Below are positions 9,202-20,421 of a stretch of 64,000 bases of DNA, piece after piece (the stretch's first letter is position 1; each line of letters opens with the position of its first letter). The notes below the pieces were generated by a model. The model worked only from the letters and a program-made list of their open reading frames with translations, was not told where the DNA came from and ran no database searches. The DNA is taken from positions 3,038,001 to 3,102,000 of the forward strand of contig NZ_CP042430.1 in NCBI RefSeq assembly GCF_007970665.1, written 5' to 3'. This stretch comes from Baekduia soli. GTDB lineage: Bacteria > Actinomycetota > Thermoleophilia > Solirubrobacterales > Solirubrobacteraceae. Position numbers and translations under genes: made by a program.

Positions 9202-10884
9202 GTGTCCGACCCCAGCCTCGTCCGCTTCCGCGTCGCCATCCAGGGCGCGCTGGCGCACCTGGAATCGCGTCGGCAGGAGATCAACGACCTCAACGTCTTC
9301 CCGGTCGCCGACGGCGACACGGGCGACAACATGGCGCTCACCCTGCGCGCCGTGCTGGCCGAGCTCGACCACCTCGCCGACGGCGAGGAGCGCTCCATCG
9401 ACGAGATCGGCCGTGACGAGATCGTCGAGGCCGTCGCCCGTGCCGCGCTGCTGGGCGCGCGCGGCAACAGCGGCGTCATCCTCTCCCAGCTCATCCGCGG
9501 CGCCGCCGAGGAGCTCATCTCCCGCCCGGGCGAGCTCGTCGACCCCGTGCTCGTCGGCGCCGCGTTCGCCCGCGCGGCCCAGCGCGCCTACGCGTCGGTC
9601 CGCGAGCCCGTCGAGGGCACGATGCTCACCGTCATGCGCGACATGGCGACCTCGATCGCCCACGACGTCGCCCACCTGCCCGATGAGCAGCGGCGGCTGG
9701 GCGCCGACGCCGACCCGGCGCGCCAGAACGCGCTGATCGCCGACGCGCTGGAGCGCGCGATCGCCGCCGGCGAGGCGTCGGTCAAGCGCGGCCCCGAGCT
9801 GCTGCCCGTCCTGCGCGAGGCCGGCGTCGTCGACGCGGGCGGCTACGGCGTCACGATCGTGCTGGCCGGCGTCGTCGCGGCGCTGCGCGGCACGGAGGCG
9901 CCCGCGCTCGAGCACCACGCCCCGGCGCGCATGAGCCAGCCCGAGCACGCGAGCTCGACCTACCGCTACTGCACGAACTTCGCGGTCACCGGCCGCGACC
10001 TCGATCCGCCGGCCGGGTTCGCCGACCGCCTCGAGGCGATCGGCGACTCCGTCCTGGTGGTCGGGGACGCGCGGACGCTGAAGGTCCACGTCCACACCGA
10101 CGACCCCGAGCAGGCCACGGGCGTCTTCGCGGGCGTCGGCGAGGTCTCGCACCTGGACGTCGCCGACATGCGGGCCCAGGTCGTCGAGCGCCAGGCGCGC
10201 CTGGCGCCCGTCGCGGGGCCCTCCGACGGCTCCGCCGACGCCCACGGGCCCGTGCCGACCTGCGGGGTGCTGGCCGTCACGACGGGCGCCGGCCTGGCCG
10301 TGCTCTTCGAGAGCCTCGGCGCGTGGGTCCTGGACGGCGGGCGCACGATGAACCCGTCGACGATGGAGATCCTGGCGGGCATCCACGACACCCGCGCGAC
10401 GGAGGTCGTCGTGCTGCCCAACAGCCCCAACATCTTCATGGCCGCCGAGCGCGCCGCCGAGCTGTCGGAGAAGACGGTGCGCGTCGTGCCGTCGCGCTCC
10501 CAGCAGGCCGGCCTGGCCGCGGCGATCGCGCTGCAGCCCTCCCGTGACGCGCAGGCCAACGCCGACGCGATGATCGCCGCCCTGGTGGCCGTGCGCACCG
10601 GTGGCGTGGCGCCCGCCGCGCGACCGGACCCCGAGGGGCGCTTCGTCGTCGGCGACGCGGTCGGCTACGTCGGCGACACGCTGGTGGCCTGGGGCGACCC
10701 GCGCGCCACACTGCAGGAGGTCCTTTCGCGGCTGGCCGACGGGGCCGAGATCGTGACCTGCATCGAGGGCGAGGACGCGCCGCTGGACGGCGAGGCGGTG
10801 TCCGCGCTGGCCCCCGCCGACGTCGAGCTCGAGCTCTCAGACGGCGGCCAGCCGTCCTGGTGGTGGCTCGTCAGCGCCGAGTAG
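9202..10884 (+). CDS. DAK2 (DhaL) domain protein, FakA/YloV-like fatty-acid kinase
   Basis: 560 residues. The N-terminal DhaL ATP-binding domain has NVFPVADGDTGDNM with the metal-coordinating aspartates and GARGNSGVI. The middle and C-terminal parts (HVHTDDPEQATGVF; GRTMNPSTMEIL; PNSPNIFMAAERAAEL) match the FakA/YloV architecture. FakA phosphorylates FakB-bound fatty acids; no FakB is in this window, so the substrate is inferred. GTG 9202 lies 6 nt after TACCGT (9190-9195). Between rpmB and recG, as in many Gram-positive genomes. Confidence 0.85.
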   Translation: MSDPSLVRFRVAIQGALAHLESRRQEINDLNVFPVADGDTGDNMALTLRAVLAELDHLADGEERSIDEIGRDEIVEAVARAALLGARGNSGVILSQLIRGAAEELISRPGELVDPVLVGAAFARAAQRAYASVREPVEGTMLTVMRDMATSIAHDVAHLPDEQRRLGADADPARQNALIADALERAIAAGEASVKRGPELLPVLREAGVVDAGGYGVTIVLAGVVAALRGTEAPALEHHAPARMSQPEHASSTYRYCTNFAVTGRDLDPPAGFADRLEAIGDSVLVVGDARTLKVHVHTDDPEQATGVFAGVGEVSHLDVADMRAQVVERQARLAPVAGPSDGSADAHGPVPTCGVLAVTTGAGLAVLFESLGAWVLDGGRTMNPSTMEILAGIHDTRATEVVVLPNSPNIFMAAERAAELSEKTVRVVPSRSQQAGLAAAIALQPSRDAQANADAMIAALVAVRTGGVAPAARPDPEGRFVVGDAVGYVGDTLVAWGDPRATLQEVLSRLADGAEIVTCIEGEDAPLDGEAVSALAPADVELELSDGGQPSWWWLVSAE

Positions 10885-10894
10885 GAGACCCCGG

Positions 10895-12990
<2,096 letters not shown>

Positions 12991-12994
<4 letters not shown>

Positions 12995-13533
12995 GGGTCA
13001 TCGCCGGCCGCCTCGGCGGCCGACGGCTGCAGGCGCCCCCGGGGGAGGGGACCCGTCCGACATCGGACCGCGTCCGCGAGGCGCTGTTCTCCGCCCTGGG
13101 CCCACTGGACGGCGAGGCCGTCCTCGACCTGTACGCCGGGTCGGGCGCGCTGGCCATCGAGGCGCTCTCGCGCGGGGCGGGCACGGCGGTGCTCGTGGAG
13201 CGCGACCCGCGCGCGGTGGCCGTCATCCGGCGCAACCTCGAGGGCCTGGGCCTGGCCGGCGAGGACGTCCGGGTGCGCCGCCGCGACGCCCTCAAGGCCC
13301 TGCAGAACGCACGCGAGGCGGGCGAGACATACGATCTGGTCTTCATCGATCCCCCGTACCGGCTCGCGGCCGGGCTGGGACCGCAGCTGGCGTCCGCGCT
13401 GGCCGGGGTCCTGAGGCCGGACGCGCGCGTGGTCGGCGAGAGCGACCGGCGCCACGTGCTGGAGCTCCCGGGACTGACCACGACCTTCGAACGCCGGTAC
13501 GGCGACACCCTCCTTCGCATCCACACCGCATGA
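12991..13533 (+). CDS. rsmD: 16S rRNA (guanine966-N2)-methyltransferase RsmD
   Basis: 180 residues. It starts MRVIAGRLGGRRL, with TRPTSDRVREALF, the SAM-binding LDLYAGSGALAIEALSRG and the catalytic FIDPPY motif (DPPY of N6/N2 methylases). ATG 12991 overlaps the recG stop and its own stop overlaps coaD, giving a recG-rsmD-coaD coupled unit. Confidence 0.95.
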
Positions 13534-14027
13534 CCGACGAGAAGCGCATCGCCGTGTGCCCGGGCAGCTATGACCCGATCACCAACGGCCACCTGGACAT
13601 CATCGGCCGCACCGCGGCCCAGTTCGACGAGGTCGTCGTGGCCGTTGTCAACGTCTCGGTCCGCAAGAACCAGCCCATCTTCGGCATCGAGGAGCGCCTC
13701 TCGTTCATCGAGGAGGCCACGGCCGACCTGCCCAACGTGCGGGCCGAGCCGTTCGCCGTCCTCGTGGTCGACTTCGCGCGGGCGATCGGGGCGCGCACGA
13801 TCGTCAAGGGCCTGCGCGCCATCTCCGACTTCGAGTACGAATTGGAGATGGGACAGCTCAACCGGATGCAGGCGCCCGAGGTGGACACGCTCTACCTCAT
13901 GGCGAGCCCGCAGTACAGTTTCCTCAGCTCCAGCGGCGTGAAGGAGCTCGCCACCTTCGGCGGCGACATCGACAGCCTCGTCCCGGAGCGCGTCGCCCGC
14001 CGACTGAAGGAAGAGCTCACCCGATAA
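13530..14027 (+). CDS. coaD: Phosphopantetheine adenylyltransferase
   Basis: 165 residues. It transfers AMP to 4'-phosphopantetheine in coenzyme A synthesis. The nucleotidyltransferase signature PGSYDPITNGHLDII and the second motif YSFLSSSGVKELA are present. ATG 13530 overlaps the rsmD stop (ATGA). Confidence 0.96.
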   Translation: MTDEKRIAVCPGSYDPITNGHLDIIGRTAAQFDEVVVAVVNVSVRKNQPIFGIEERLSFIEEATADLPNVRAEPFAVLVVDFARAIGARTIVKGLRAISDFEYELEMGQLNRMQAPEVDTLYLMASPQYSFLSSSGVKELATFGGDIDSLVPERVARRLKEELTR

Positions 14028-14043
14028 CGAAAGACGCTTAGCC

Positions 14044-14514
14044 ATGGACGTCCTGGTCCTCATTGACAAGCTCGACGACCTTGTCCACAACGCCAAGAAG
14101 GTTCCGCTCACCGACGAGGTGCGCGTCGACCGCGAGCAGATCTACGACATCCTCGACCAGATGCGGGCGACGATCCCCGAGGAGATCAAGCAAGCGCGGT
14201 GGATCGTCAAGGAGCGCCAGGAGATGCTCGCCGAGGCCAAGCGCGAGGCCGAGCGGATCGTCAAGGACGCCGTGCGCAAGCAGGAGGAGCTCGTCTCCGA
14301 CCAGGAGGTCACCCGGGAGGCCGAGCGCGCCGCCGAGGAGATCGTCGAGGACGCGCGCGCCCGTGAGCGCGAGATCCGCCTGGGGGCCGAGGACTACGCC
14401 GACGAGATCCTCAACACGCTCGAGGTCAACCTCTCCAAGTTCATCGCCGCGGTGCGGCGCGGCCGCGAGCGGCTGCAGGGCAAGGAAGAGGAAGAGGGCG
14501 TGGAAGCCGCCTGA
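14044..14514 (+). CDS. DivIVA/SepIVA-like coiled-coil protein
   Basis: 156 residues, almost wholly charged helix. A short N-terminal segment (MDVLVLIDKLDDLVHNAKK) is followed by a long coiled coil rich in Glu/Lys/Arg and an acidic end. Size, composition and position next to coaD match the actinobacterial cell-division coiled-coil family that includes mycobacterial SepIVA; such genes are sometimes mis-annotated as ATP synthase subunit B. Role in septation is inferred from this resemblance. ATG 14044 lies 16 bp after coaD. Confidence 0.7.
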   Translation: MDVLVLIDKLDDLVHNAKKVPLTDEVRVDREQIYDILDQMRATIPEEIKQARWIVKERQEMLAEAKREAERIVKDAVRKQEELVSDQEVTREAERAAEEIVEDARAREREIRLGAEDYADEILNTLEVNLSKFIAAVRRGRERLQGKEEEEGVEAA

Positions 14515-14515
14515 T

Positions 14516-14534
14516 GGCGGCCCGGGGGGCCGCC
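14516..14534 (+). terminator. GC-rich hairpin after the coiled-coil gene
   Basis: Perfect 7-bp stem GGCGGCC/GGCCGCC (14516-14522 and 14528-14534) with a 5-nt loop, immediately after the stop. No T-run follows, so it is an atypical terminator candidate or a 3'-end stabilising stem. Confidence 0.4.
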
Positions 14535-14618
14535 GGTCAGGCGGTTCGGCGAGGTGCCGGCCCCGGGGGCCGAGCTCGCGGCGCAGGTCCTGGCCATCGC
14601 TTCGGGTAGGGCGATCCC

Positions 14619-14894
14619 ATGCATGACGTCGTCGCCCGCAGCCTCGTGGTCCGTGGTCGCGTGCAGGGCGTCAACTACCGCGCGTGGCTGGGCGAACGCG
14701 CCCGGGCGCGGGGCGTGCAGGGGTGGGCCGCCAACGCGGCCGACGGCAGCGTCGAGGTCTGGCTGCAGGGTGCGGCCGATGCGGTCGCCCAGGTCGAGCG
14801 CGCCGCGCGCCAGGGACCGCCGTGGGGCTCCGTGGACTCCGTGCAGGCCACCGACGCCGACCCCCGCGAGGTCGACGGCTTCCAGCGGCGCTGA
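14619..14894 (+). CDS. Acylphosphatase
   Basis: 91 residues. It hydrolyses acyl-phosphates. The phosphate-binding loop GRVQGVNYR with the catalytic arginine and WAANAADGSVEV with the catalytic asparagine are both present. ATG 14619 lies 6 nt after a TAGGGC hexamer (14607-14612). Free-standing gene in an accessory stretch. Confidence 0.9.
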   Translation: MHDVVARSLVVRGRVQGVNYRAWLGERARARGVQGWAANAADGSVEVWLQGAADAVAQVERAARQGPPWGSVDSVQATDADPREVDGFQRR

Positions 14895-14921
14895 CGCGCT
14901 CGGCGTCACCATCGCCGGGGT

Positions 14922-14978
14922 GGCAGCCTGCGCCACCTCGCGGTCAACGCCGACGACCTCTCCGCCACGCAGGCCTTC
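14922..14978 (+). pseudogene. Relic of a VOC (glyoxalase-like) gene N-terminus
   Basis: These 19 codons read GSLRHLAVNADDLSATQAF, which closely resembles the start of VOC-superfamily proteins (RHLAINADD..ATR.FY). The similarity ends abruptly and no further VOC residues follow in any frame before the TetR relic. No start codon fits well. Short, so it could be coincidence, but it lies in a strip that also holds another gene fragment. Confidence 0.35.
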
Positions 14979-15036
14979 GCGGGAACACCTCGGCGCGATG
15001 CGCTGCCTGGCCGGCCCGGACAGCGGCTGATGGCGC

Positions 15037-15315
15037 TCAGCGCGGGCGCAGGCGCTGCACGGCCTCATCGACAATCGCATCCAGCGGCGCGTCGCGCAGC
15101 AGGCCGTTGTCGGCCATCGCCGCCAGGCCGTGCACCGCGGCCCAGGCGACGCGCGCGATGCGCTCGGGGTCGCCCGCGACGATCTCTCCGGCGACCTGGC
15201 CCGCCGCGACGAGGCCCATGGGCGCCGCGAAGCGCGCGTCGGCGCCGGGGCCGGCCGCGCGGATCGCCTCGGCCATCCCGGCAGCTTGGTCGGCAGCGTC
15301 TACATTCGGTCGCAT
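15037..15315 (-). pseudogene. TetR-family regulator, C-terminal domain only
   Basis: 92 codons. The end of the product (ARVAWAAVHGLAAM, then a short helix) matches the ligand-binding C-terminal domain (WHG-type) of TetR regulators. The N-terminal helix-turn-helix is absent: upstream of ATG 15315 the strand is antisense to the SDR gene, whose ATG 15314 overlaps this start. Probably a remnant left when its 5' half was replaced. If expressed it could still dimerise but not bind DNA. Confidence 0.5.
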
Positions 15316-16243
15316 GACGCCCTCCTCCTGGACCGCCGCCGACCTGCCCGACCTCTCCGGCCGCACCGCGATCGTGACGGGCGCCTCCAGCGGCATCGGC
15401 GCGATCGCCGCGCGCGAGCTGGCCCGGGCCGGCGCCCGCGTCGTCCTCGCCGTCCGCGACGTCGCCAAGGGCGAGCGCGTCGCCGCGTCCTTCACCGGGA
15501 CCTGGGAGGTCCGCCCGCTGGACCTCGCCGACCTGGCCTCCGTCCGGGCGTTCGCCGGGGGCTGGACGGGCGACATCGACATCCTCATCGACAACGCCGG
15601 GATCATGGCCGTCCCGCAGGCGCGCACGAAGGACGGCTTCGAGTCGCAGATCGGCACGAACCACCTCGGCCACTTCGCGCTGACGAACCTGCTCATCGGC
15701 CACGTCACCGACCGCGTCGTGACCGTGGCGTCGGCCGCGCACCGCATGGGCGCCATCAGCCTCGACGACCTCAACTGGGAGTCGCGCTCCTACCACGCCT
15801 GGCGCGCCTACGGGCAGTCCAAGCTCGCCAACCTCCTGTTCACCGCCGAGCTGCAGCGCCGCCTGGCGGCGGCCGGCAGCACGGTGCGGGCGCTCGCCGC
15901 GCATCCGGGCTACTCGGCCACCCACCTGCAGGACCACACGGGCAGCCGCGTGCAGGGCCTGATCATGGACGTCGGCAACCGGGCCTTCGCCCAGTCCGAC
16001 GCCATGGGCGCGCTGCCCACCCTGTTCGCCGCGACCCAGGACCTGCCCGGCGACACCTACATCGGCCCGTCGGGGATCGGCGAGATGCGCGGCCATCCCA
16101 AGGCCGGGGCGCGGCGCAGCCGCGCGGCGCAGGACCCCGCGACCGCCCGCGCGCTGTGGGAGCTCTCCGAGCGCCTGACCGGCGTGAGCTGGTCGCCGGC
16201 GGCGACGGCCGAGGCACCCGCGCCGGCGCCCTCGGCGTCCTAG
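15314..16243 (+). CDS. Short-chain dehydrogenase/reductase
   Basis: 309 residues. The Rossmann motif TGASSGIG (cofactor), NAG in the fourth strand, catalytic Ser in VASAAHR and YGQSK (YxxxK) are all present, so the enzyme should be active. The layout is that of retinol-dehydrogenase/WW-oxidoreductase-like SDRs; the substrate is unknown. TACATT (15301-15306) is 7 nt before ATG 15314, predicting a leaderless mRNA. C-terminal tail is Ala/Pro-rich. Convergent with the next gene, 4 bp between stops. Confidence 0.9.
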   Translation: MTPSSWTAADLPDLSGRTAIVTGASSGIGAIAARELARAGARVVLAVRDVAKGERVAASFTGTWEVRPLDLADLASVRAFAGGWTGDIDILIDNAGIMAVPQARTKDGFESQIGTNHLGHFALTNLLIGHVTDRVVTVASAAHRMGAISLDDLNWESRSYHAWRAYGQSKLANLLFTAELQRRLAAAGSTVRALAAHPGYSATHLQDHTGSRVQGLIMDVGNRAFAQSDAMGALPTLFAATQDLPGDTYIGPSGIGEMRGHPKAGARRSRAAQDPATARALWELSERLTGVSWSPAATAEAPAPAPSAS

Positions 16244-16247
16244 CCGG

Positions 16248-17696
16248 CTACAGCAGCGAGGACTGGCCGCCGGCGTCCAGCACGCCGGCGAGCTCGTCGC
16301 GCAGCCGAGGCGGCGGCTCGGGCGCCGGGCGGTCGCGGCCGCGGTCGGCCTCCGGCGTCGCCGGTGGCCGGGGCGCGGGCGCCTCGTCGCCGCCCTCGGC
16401 CGACGCCTCGGGCTCCTCGAGGGCGGCGGCCTCGGCGCGGTCGATGAGCCCCGAGATCTCGGCGAGCTGCCCGCGCACGCCGTCGGCCATGGCGGAGACG
16501 ATCTCGCCGGCCTTGTCGATCGAGGTCTTGGACGCCGTGAGCTGCTGCTTGATGCGGCGGACCTCCTCCATGAGGCCCATCGCCCGGTCGACGGCGTCGC
16601 GGACCGCGGCGGTGTCGACGCCCTCGCCGCCGCCCTTGGTCATCAGGACGCGTGCCCGTGCCAGCGCGTAGGCGACCTGGAGGCCCAGCGGCGAGCCGTC
16701 CTCGGGGTCGTAGGCCACGATGAGCTTGTCGCCGTTGTACTCGCGCAGCGGCAGCATCTTGGCCGGGATCTTCTCCTCGGAGGGGACGACGAGCACCGCG
16801 TAGTCGGCGCTGCGCTCGGCCTTGGCCCCCTCGAGCTCCTCGAGCGCCTTGGGGCGCGAGAGCCGCGACGTCTTGACCTCGAAGACGATGCGGCCGCGCG
16901 CGGGCCCGTGGCAGGCGCCGATGCCGACGAGCACGTCGCCCTTCTTGCCCGTGCCCTCCAGGAAGTCTCCGACGGCCTCGCAGTCGTCGCCCTGGGCGAT
17001 CGCGATGCGGTCCAGAGCCTCGTGGACCTCCTCCTCGAACGTGCGGCCCTTCGCCGTGCCCTTGTCGCGCTCGGCGGCGACCTCCTCGAGCTTGTCCTTC
17101 TCCGCGCGCAGGCGCTCGACCTCCAGGCGCATGGCCTCGATCTGCTCGCGCACCGCGTTGAGCTGGACGGAGTGCTGCTCGCCGACCTGCTTGGCCACCG
17201 CGAGCTGCACGCGGTGGAAGGAGGCCAGCGGGTTCTCGTCGCCCTCGGAGGCGAACTGGCGGCGCAGGTCCTCGCGCATCTGGCCGGCCATGTCGCGCAC
17301 GACGTCGCGCACCTTGTGCTGGACGGCCTCCGTCGACTCGTCGCCGAAGTGGCGGCGCAGCGCGAGCGCGACGACGCCGTGCTCGGGCCCGAAGGCCTCG
17401 TCCAGGCGCTGGTCCAGGCGCTCGGCGACGCGGCGCGCGCGGTCGACGAACTCGGCGTCGAGATCGCGGGCGGCCTTCTCGAACTCCGCCTTGACGAAGT
17501 CGGCGTTGGCGCCGACCTGCTCGCGGTCCAGGATCCGCGCGCCCACCTCGATGGCGTCCAGCAGCATGCGCGCCGCGTCGGGTGCCTCGGTCACGAGGCG
17601 GACGGCGCACGCGTCCTCGATCACGAGGCCGTCGACGACGAGGCGGTCGCCGAGCGGGCGGACGGTGGTCTGGTGCAAGGGGGTGGCAGCTTCCAT
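16248..17696 (-). CDS. Coiled-coil protein with PD-(D/E)XK nuclease-like domain (DUF2130-like)
   Basis: 482 residues from ATG 17696 (GTG 17711 is an alternative). Residues 1-130 are an unrecognised alpha/beta region; about 170-215 is a coiled coil (LEVERLRAEKDKLEEVAAER); about 216-340 contains GRTFEEEV, KGDVLV (Asp254) and VFEVKTS (Glu273, Lys275), the D...ExK arrangement of PD-(D/E)XK nucleases and similar to DUF2130 proteins; a second helical region and a Pro/Glu-rich tail follow. Divergent from the gene at 17800, with about 100 bp between, so they may form one unit. Function unknown; a DNA-processing or chromosome-associated role is inference. Confidence 0.6.
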   Translation of the reverse strand: MEAATPLHQTTVRPLGDRLVVDGLVIEDACAVRLVTEAPDAARMLLDAIEVGARILDREQVGANADFVKAEFEKAARDLDAEFVDRARRVAERLDQRLDEAFGPEHGVVALALRRHFGDESTEAVQHKVRDVVRDMAGQMREDLRRQFASEGDENPLASFHRVQLAVAKQVGEQHSVQLNAVREQIEAMRLEVERLRAEKDKLEEVAAERDKGTAKGRTFEEEVHEALDRIAIAQGDDCEAVGDFLEGTGKKGDVLVGIGACHGPARGRIVFEVKTSRLSRPKALEELEGAKAERSADYAVLVVPSEEKIPAKMLPLREYNGDKLIVAYDPEDGSPLGLQVAYALARARVLMTKGGGEGVDTAAVRDAVDRAMGLMEEVRRIKQQLTASKTSIDKAGEIVSAMADGVRGQLAEISGLIDRAEAAALEEPEASAEGGDEAPAPRPPATPEADRGRDRPAPEPPPRLRDELAGVLDAGGQSSLL

Positions 17697-17799
17697 GGGT
17701 GAAGGTCGCACGGTAGGTGCGGCGCCTGACGGAACGCACGATCGCGTGCCCCCGGTGGGTGGACGGGTGCGGCCGCCGACGGTCTAGCGTGCAACCCGC

Positions 17800-18741
17800 A
17801 TGCGACCGACCCTGACCGGCATCGAGGACGCGCTCGCCGAGGCCGGGGGCGTCGGGGCGCCGCGCGAGCGCGCCGGGCAGCTCCGGGCGCTGCTGGGCCG
17901 CGAGCTCGAGCACGGGGCGCGCGAGCTGACGCTGGCGCGCTCGGGCTATGGGCACCCCGTGCTCGTCGCCGTCGCCCCGGTCGCCGGGGGGCTGATCGCC
18001 GTGGCGCCGGTGACGGCCGCGCTGCGCGCCGATCCCGACGCCGTCGACGAGCGCGCGTGGCTCCTGGTCGCGGCCCTGGTCGGCGCGCTGGTCGACGCGG
18101 GCGGCACCGCGGGCGCGCTGACGGCCGGCGCGCTGGACGGCCACCTCGCGCTGCACCTCGCCGCGCCCGACCCCGAGTCGGCCGAGCTGGTGCCGCTGGC
18201 CTTCGAGGACCAGGTGGCGCCCGTGGACCGCCTGCGGGCCGGCGCCCTCGTGCTGCCGGGCGCGGTCCTGGCCGACGCCGAGGACCTGCGCGCCCCGATC
18301 GGCGCCGCGCACCCGCTGCTCGTCGCGCTCGAGGTCGCCCGCCTGGGCGGGCACCCCGCCGACCCCGCGTCGGTGGCCGAGCACGAGGAGGCGGTGCTCG
18401 GCGCGCTGGCCGCGCCCGGCGGCGAGGTCTCGCGCCCCCACGACGACCCGGACCCCGCGCGCCGCGTCGCGCGCCGGATCCTCCAGCGCCTGGACGGCAT
18501 GGGCAAGTGGGGCGGCTACCACACCGACTTCACCCACCTGGCCCGCGGCTTCGCCGGCAACGACCGGGCGCTGGCCGACGAGGTGGGGGAGGCGCTGCTG
18601 GCCGCGGGCCTGCTGGCCGAGAAGCCGAGCGTGGGTCAGCGCCACGTGTTCCTGGACCCGCGCCGGGCCCGCGACATCCGCGCGCTCATCGAGCGCGGGG
18701 ACGTGCCCGGCGGGCTGCAGCTGCCCGCCGCCGGCTCCTGA
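17800..18741 (+). CDS. Protein of unknown function, possible C-terminal winged helix
   Basis: 313 residues, Ala/Leu/Asp-rich, no recognised domain. It contains a possible hydrophobic/amphipathic region (about 45-110) and a C-terminal part (about 225-300) with basic helices (ARRVARRILQRLDGMGKWGG; ADEVGEALLAAGLL; GQRHVFLDPRRARDI) that could be a winged helix. ATG 17800 lies 9 nt after TAGCGT (17785-17790). Divergent from the nuclease-like coiled-coil gene; the pairing is the only functional clue. Confidence 0.55.
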   Translation: MRPTLTGIEDALAEAGGVGAPRERAGQLRALLGRELEHGARELTLARSGYGHPVLVAVAPVAGGLIAVAPVTAALRADPDAVDERAWLLVAALVGALVDAGGTAGALTAGALDGHLALHLAAPDPESAELVPLAFEDQVAPVDRLRAGALVLPGAVLADAEDLRAPIGAAHPLLVALEVARLGGHPADPASVAEHEEAVLGALAAPGGEVSRPHDDPDPARRVARRILQRLDGMGKWGGYHTDFTHLARGFAGNDRALADEVGEALLAAGLLAEKPSVGQRHVFLDPRRARDIRALIERGDVPGGLQLPAAGS

Positions 18742-18790
18742 GCGCCCGCCCGCGTCCGGCTGCGCCCGGAGCCATGGCATATTGGTCGTG

Positions 18791-20421
18791 ATGAACGCCA
18801 TCGACCATCTGGGCTACGGAGCCCGCGCCGCCAAGGTCCTCGCCGAGGTCGGGGTCATCCGCCCGATGCGGCCCTCCCGCGCGCTGCACATGGCCGCGAC
18901 GATGCTGCGCTGGGGCCCGACCCCGGCCGCGGGCTACGCCGTCTCGGCGGTGCGCCGCGGCGACCGGACGGCGCTCGTCGACGAGCGCGGCACGCTCACG
19001 TTCCGCGAGGTCCACGAGCGCACGAACGCGCTGGCCAACGCGTGGAGCGACCTCGGCATCGGCGAGGGCGACGCCGTGGCGATCCTGTGCCGCAACCACC
19101 GCGGGTTCGTCGAGGCCACCGTCGCCTGCTCCAAGCTCGGCGCGCACGCCCTGTACCTCAACACGATGTTCGCCGCCCCCAGATCGCCGACGTCTGCCGC
19201 CGCGAGAAGCCCGTGGCCCTCGTCTACGACGAGGAGTTCGCCGAGCTGGTCGCCGACGCCGGCCGGCGGCGCAGGCGCTTCGTCGCCTGGACCGAGGACG
19301 CCGCCGGCGCAGCGCGCGGGGGGCGGCGCGACCCGCGGCTGGAGGACCTCATCGCCACCGGCGACACGAGCGGGCTCCCCGCGCCGGCCGCCAGGGGCCG
19401 CGTCGTCATCCTCACCTCGGGCACGACGGGCACGCCGAAGGGCGCCAACCGCAGCCAGCCCAAGTCGCTGGCGCCGGCCGCCGCGCTGCTCTCGCGGATC
19501 CCGCTGCGCTCGGAGGAGCCGTGGATGGTCGCGGCGCCCATGTTCCACTCGTGGGGCTTCGCGCACTTCACGCTGGGCATGATGCTCGGCGCCACGCTCG
19601 TGCTCACCCGGCGCTTCGACCCCGAGGACACGCTGCGCGCCGCGGCCGAGCACCGCGCCACGACGCTCGTCGTGGTGCCCGTGATGCTCCAGCGGATCCT
19701 CGAGCTCGCGCCGGAGGCCATCGACCGCCACGACCTGCGCGCGCTGCGGGTCATCACCGCCAGCGGCTCGGCGCTGCCCGGCCCGCTGGCCGCCCGCGTC
19801 ATGGACCGCTTCGGCGACATCCTCTACAACCTCTACGGCTCGACGGAGGTCGCGTGGGCGACGATCGCGCAGCCGCGCGACCTGCGCGCCGCCCCGGGCA
19901 CCGCGGGGCGCCCGCCGATGGGCACCCACGTCCGCCTCTACGACGCCGAGGGCCGGCCGGCCGGCCCGGGCGCGACGGGGCGGATCTTCGTGGGCAACGA
20001 GCTCGTCTTCGACGGCTACACCGGCGGCGGCGGCAAGGACGTCGTCGACGGGCTGATGGCCACGGGCGACGTCGGGCACTTCGACGACGAGGGCCGGCTG
20101 TTCGTCGACGGCCGCGACGACGAGATGATCATCTCCGGCGGCGAGAACGTGTTCCCGCGCGAGGTCGAGGACCTCCTGAGCCACCATCCCGGCGTCGACG
20201 AGGCCGCGGTTATCGGCGTCGACGATGAGCGCTTCGGCCAGCGCCTGCGCGCGTTCGTCGTGCGCGGCGCCGGCCCGGAGGTCGCCGCGGACGAGCTCAA
20301 GGCCTATGTGAAGGAGAACCTCGCCGGCTACAAGGTGCCGCGGGAGGTGGTCTTCGTCGACGAGCTGCCGCGCAATGCCACGGGGAAGATCCTCAAGCGC
20401 GATCTGGCCGCCCGCCCATGA
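18791..20421 (+). CDS. Acyl-CoA synthetase / AMP-dependent ligase (one apparent frameshift)
   Basis: About 543 residues when repaired. It activates a carboxylic acid, probably a fatty acid, as acyl-AMP then acyl-CoA. The N-terminal part (to LYLNTMFAAP) is in one frame and the rest (QIADVCRREKPVALVYD onward) in the next; adding one C to the C5 run at 19176-19180 joins them. Downstream are LTSGTTGTPKGA (P-loop), YGSTEVAW, ATGDVGHFD and the C-terminal lysine in NATGKILKR. ATG 18791 is preceded by CATATT (18778-18783). Its end overlaps the convergent dehydrogenase gene by 29 bp. Most likely a sequencing under-call, not a true pseudogene. Confidence 0.85.

Noticed and set aside
7249-10386. 1045-codon minus-strand open frame
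   Set aside because: Only the part to 8847 is the kinase; the rest is antisense to rpmB and the DAK gene and has low-complexity, frame-shadow composition.
18791-20421. AMP ligase as a true pseudogene
   Set aside because: All catalytic motifs are intact and the single break matches the window-wide homopolymer pattern.
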